A stretch of 8,771 nucleotides of DNA from a bacterium ADurb.Bin374 (GTDB lineage: Bacteria; Riflebacteria; Ozemobacteria; Ozemobacterales; Ozemobacteraceae): the NCBI GenBank assembly GCA_002068715.1, contig MWAR01000013.1:1-8771 (forward strand). The letters run 5' to 3'. The first letter of the stretch is position 1; each line of letters begins with the position of its first letter. The position numbers were made by a program, and so were the translations under genes. The notes beneath the pieces are model-generated. The model ran no database searches and was not told where the DNA came from. It worked only from the letters and a program-made list of their open reading frames with translations. Of the stretch, positions 6,574 to 8,771 are shown one piece after another.

Positions 6574-6709
6574 TCCCGAGCGCGTGTTTTTGACTCTGGA
6601 ACAGTGGAAGCGAGCGGAGTCGCAAACGGAATACGGATTCGGACGAGGCGATACCCCGGATGGAACCCTGAGGATGCCGATGCGATCGAAGGGACGAGAA
6701 TGATTGCGT

Positions 6710-6739
6710 TTGACCTGGCGTATCCGGGATCGCTACACT
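6710..6739 (+). promoter_or_regulatory. Candidate sigma70-type promoter of the CHASE2 sensor gene
   Basis: TTGACC (6710-6715, 5 of 6 matches) and TACACT (6734-6739, 4 of 6) are 18 bases apart. The start point would be near 6746, about 22 bases before the ATG, leaving room for the GAGGA ribosome binding site at 6753-6757. Together with the opposite promoter it makes 6519-6767 a two-way regulatory region; no operator palindrome of convincing length is seen there. Confidence 0.4.
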
Positions 6740-6752
6740 CCATAAAAATAGT

Positions 6753-6757
6753 GAGGA
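6753..6757 (+). promoter_or_regulatory. Ribosome binding site of the CHASE2 sensor gene
   Basis: GAGGA lies 10 bases before the ATG at 6768. The nearer ATG at 6757 reads four codons and then stops, so 6768 is the start. Confidence 0.5.
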
Positions 6758-6767
6758 TGATTCCATC

Positions 6768-8771
6768 ATGACAAATACAACCTCGAAATCTGCGATCAAA
6801 GCCGGTGTGCTCTCCATTCTTCGATCGTTCATCCGGACTCGCATGGCAGGCGATTCCTCCGCGACATGGGGAACGCGATTCCGGTTCATGGAGGCCGGCT
6901 TCGCGATTCTGTTTTTCGTGACGTTCGCGATCCTTCTATCATCGGGATCCCTCGACGGACTTGAAAACCGGACGCTCGACTGGCGATACCGAGCCCGGAC
7001 CACGCAGGAGACAAAATCGAAAATCATGCTGGTCCTCCTGACGGATGAGTGTCTGACGCGTATGGGCAGCTGGCCTTTGTCGAGATCGCTGTATTCGACT
7101 GTCATAGACCGATTGGCTTCAGCGGGGGCGCGAACAGTAGCGCTAGATATAATATTAGAAGATGTATCCACGGCTGATCCTGCCGGCGATCGTGCGTTCA
7201 TCGACAGCTGCGCCAGATCCGGCAACGTGGTGCTCCCTCTCGTGTTTTCGGAACTCCAGGCATACGAAGATCCGGCCTCGCCGCCCATCCTCATAGAAGA
7301 AGTGCGTCCCCCCTTCAAGGAACTTGCCGATGTCGCCGGTGGGTTCGGCTACATCAATGTCGATTTCGATTACCTGAACCCGGATGGCGTCATCCAAAAG
7401 ACTTTCCTCGCACATCGTTTCGAAGACCAGTGGATTCCGAATTTTCCACTGGCGGTTGCCGAACGGGTTTTGGGACAGAAGGCTGAAATCGGAGAGAATG
7501 GTGTTGCTATCGGCGGCCGACGGATTCCGCTCATCGATCTTCCCCCCTGGAAACCCGTCAAGAATTCCTGGCATGCGGCCACGGGCAAGGCCGTCTACAT
7601 CAACTATCTGGGTGAGCGTCTGAAGGAGCCATTCGAGACCTTCGCATTCGCCGATATCGTAGAAGGAAAATTCGATCCAGCCGCGTTTCATGACGCTGTC
7701 GTGTTCGTGGGACCGTCGGCTGTGGGACTTGGCGATCTCCAGTTGAGTCCGCACGGTCTCAAACCCGGGGTGATTACCCACGCAAACCTCCTCGAGAATA
7801 TCCTGTCCTCGAATTTTCTTCAGGCTCCGTCCATTGTTTCGCAACTGGGTCTCGTCGGGCTTTTTGCCCTGCTGACGTTCGGTATTCTGTGTTGGGAAGG
7901 TGCGTTCCTCGCTTCGACGTCGATGCTCTCAGTTCTTCTCATCGGGTATGTGGCTCTCTGCTACCTGGTATTTTCCCGACAAGGGCTGGTTCTGCCGATG
8001 ACGATCCCTTTTCTGCTTTCCGTGTCATTGTATGTGGTCGTCCGCTTTGCCCAACTGATCGCGAATCTTCGGCAAGCCAACGCCATTCTCACGGACCAGA
8101 ACATCCGGCTCGACCAGCAGGTCCGGGAGCTGACGGCCCTGCATGAGGCGGGAAGCAGGTTCCCGGCGATCCTGGAGATGAACGTCCTTTCGAACGAAGT
8201 CATCGGCAAGTTCTGCGAGCTATGGCGGGCGGACGCCGGGTTGCTCGTCTACTTCGAGCCTCAGACCGGCAAGGTCCAGCCCCTTGGCCAGGTCGCTGGG
8301 CCACGGGGAGAAATATACATACAGGAATATAGAACTGAGTTGGCTGACGAGCTGAAGATCGTTTTCGACGGCAAGCGACAGCTCAGACGAAAAGACTCGC
8401 ACCTGTACACGACGTATCTTCCGCTGCTCGTCGGCAGCCGTTGTTGGGGCGCCGTCTGTCTGCATGAGCCGTCGTCCGATGACCCTGCCCGGCAGAGCGA
8501 GTATTTCTGGACGACGCTTCTCGGAATCTCGGGGACGGCACTCGAAAACGCCCGTTTGTATGAGATGGCCCGCGAAGTATCCCTGGCTCGCCAGGTGCAG
8601 GCCAACTTCCTCCCCAAGAAACCTCTCGAGCTCAATGGATACCGCGTTTTCGGCCACTCCCGGCCGGCGACGCAGCTCGGCGGTGATTACTTCGACTACT
8701 TCATCGCCGATGACAAATATCTTGTCGTATTGATCGCGGACGTCATGGGGCACGGCGTTCCGGCCGCCCTG
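6768..8771 (+). CDS. CHASE2-GAF-PP2C (SpoIIE/RsbU-type) membrane sensor phosphatase, 3'-truncated by window edge
   Basis: The frame is open from the ATG at 6768 to the window end; 668 residues are visible. In order: a cytoplasmic N-terminus; TM1 (about 41-59); an extracytoplasmic CHASE2 domain (about 62-350) with VALDIILED (124-132), FGYINVDFD (193-201) and the C-terminal block VFVGPSAVGLGD...HANLLENIL (312-346) typical of the family; three further membrane helices (about 355-376, 378-403, 406-427); a probable coiled coil (429-458); a GAF-like domain (about 460-596); and the start of a PP2C/SpoIIE phosphatase domain. The latter shows LARQVQANFLP (606-616), GGDYFD (638-643, metal-binding Asp640) and ADVMGHGVPAAL (657-668, metal-binding Asp658). 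CHASE2 senses an unknown outside signal; such phosphatases usually dephosphorylate an anti-anti-sigma (STAS) protein or a similar partner. No partner is in the window. About 150 residues are probably missing. It is divergent from the TPR gene. Confidence 0.9.
   Translation, partial: MTNTTSKSAIKAGVLSILRSFIRTRMAGDSSATWGTRFRFMEAGFAILFFVTFAILLSSGSLDGLENRTLDWRYRARTTQETKSKIMLVLLTDECLTRMGSWPLSRSLYSTVIDRLASAGARTVALDIILEDVSTADPAGDRAFIDSCARSGNVVLPLVFSELQAYEDPASPPILIEEVRPPFKELADVAGGFGYINVDFDYLNPDGVIQKTFLAHRFEDQWIPNFPLAVAERVLGQKAEIGENGVAIGGRRIPLIDLPPWKPVKNSWHAATGKAVYINYLGERLKEPFETFAFADIVEGKFDPAAFHDAVVFVGPSAVGLGDLQLSPHGLKPGVITHANLLENILSSNFLQAPSIVSQLGLVGLFALLTFGILCWEGAFLASTSMLSVLLIGYVALCYLVFSRQGLVLPMTIPFLLSVSLYVVVRFAQLIANLRQANAILTDQNIRLDQQVRELTALHEAGSRFPAILEMNVLSNEVIGKFCELWRADAGLLVYFEPQTGKVQPLGQVAGPRGEIYIQEYRTELADELKIVFDGKRQLRRKDSHLYTTYLPLLVGSRCWGAVCLHEPSSDDPARQSEYFWTTLLGISGTALENARLYEMAREVSLARQVQANFLPKKPLELNGYRVFGHSRPATQLGGDYFDYFIADDKYLVVLIADVMGHGVPAAL

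Noticed and set aside
6586..6625. Short inverted repeats (GACTC...GAGTC and GCGA...TCGC) in the divergent region
   Set aside because: The arms are only 4-5 bases and widely spaced, as expected by chance; not convincing as an operator.
6519..6743. Minus-strand open frame extending the TPR protein by 75 residues at its N-terminus
   Set aside because: A clear ribosome binding site and Sec signal peptide start at 6518; the extension would bury the signal peptide and cover both candidate promoters. It is rich in Arg, Ser and Pro and looks like translated intergenic DNA.
7155..7844. 229-residue open frame on the minus strand
   Set aside because: It lies fully inside the CHASE2 coding region, has no recognisable domain, and the + strand frame shows clear conserved motifs.

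Overview
The window looks like chromosomal DNA from a diderm bacterium of moderately high GC content (estimated by eye, not counted). The grounds are type IV pilin/type II secretion-like prepilins, Sec-type signal peptides, a secreted TPR protein and a CHASE2 sensor phosphatase. No rRNA, tRNA, transposase, phage gene or CRISPR array is visible, and no gene fixes the taxonomy. Deep-branching, environmental phyla rich in pseudopilins and CHASE2/SpoIIE proteins (for example Riflebacteria/Ozemobacteria) would fit, but that is a guess.

Left part, bases 2-5104, + strand: five tightly packed genes that read as one operon. (1) The 3' end of a large protein with a beta-rich C-terminal domain resembling PilX-like pilus proteins. 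(2) A PilV/GspI-like prepilin, overlapping gene 1 by ATGA. (3) A PilW/GspJ-like prepilin 4 bases further on. (4) An unrecognised secreted protein of about 320 residues. (5) A secreted zinc-dependent phospholipase C-like protein that keeps all nine expected metal ligands, including a Trp at the predicted mature N-terminus, followed by a long helical C-terminal extension of unknown role. A two-tiered hairpin with a T-run ends the operon.

Middle part, 5169-6518, - strand: a secreted TPR-repeat protein, convergent with the operon and sharing the same terminator region.

Right part, 6519-8771: a 249-base divergent intergenic region with a plausible sigma70-type promoter in each direction, then the start of a large + strand gene with CHASE2, three transmembrane helices, GAF and a PP2C/SpoIIE-type phosphatase domain, cut by the window edge. 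It is a membrane sensor expected to dephosphorylate a partner, perhaps an anti-sigma-factor antagonist, that is not in the window.

Working picture (inference): genes 1-3 supply minor pilin or pseudopilin parts of a surface fibre or secretion machine, and genes 4-5 may be its exported or surface-associated cargo. The most interesting point is a complete PLC-fold metal site plus a new helical extension encoded in the same operon as a minor pilin set.
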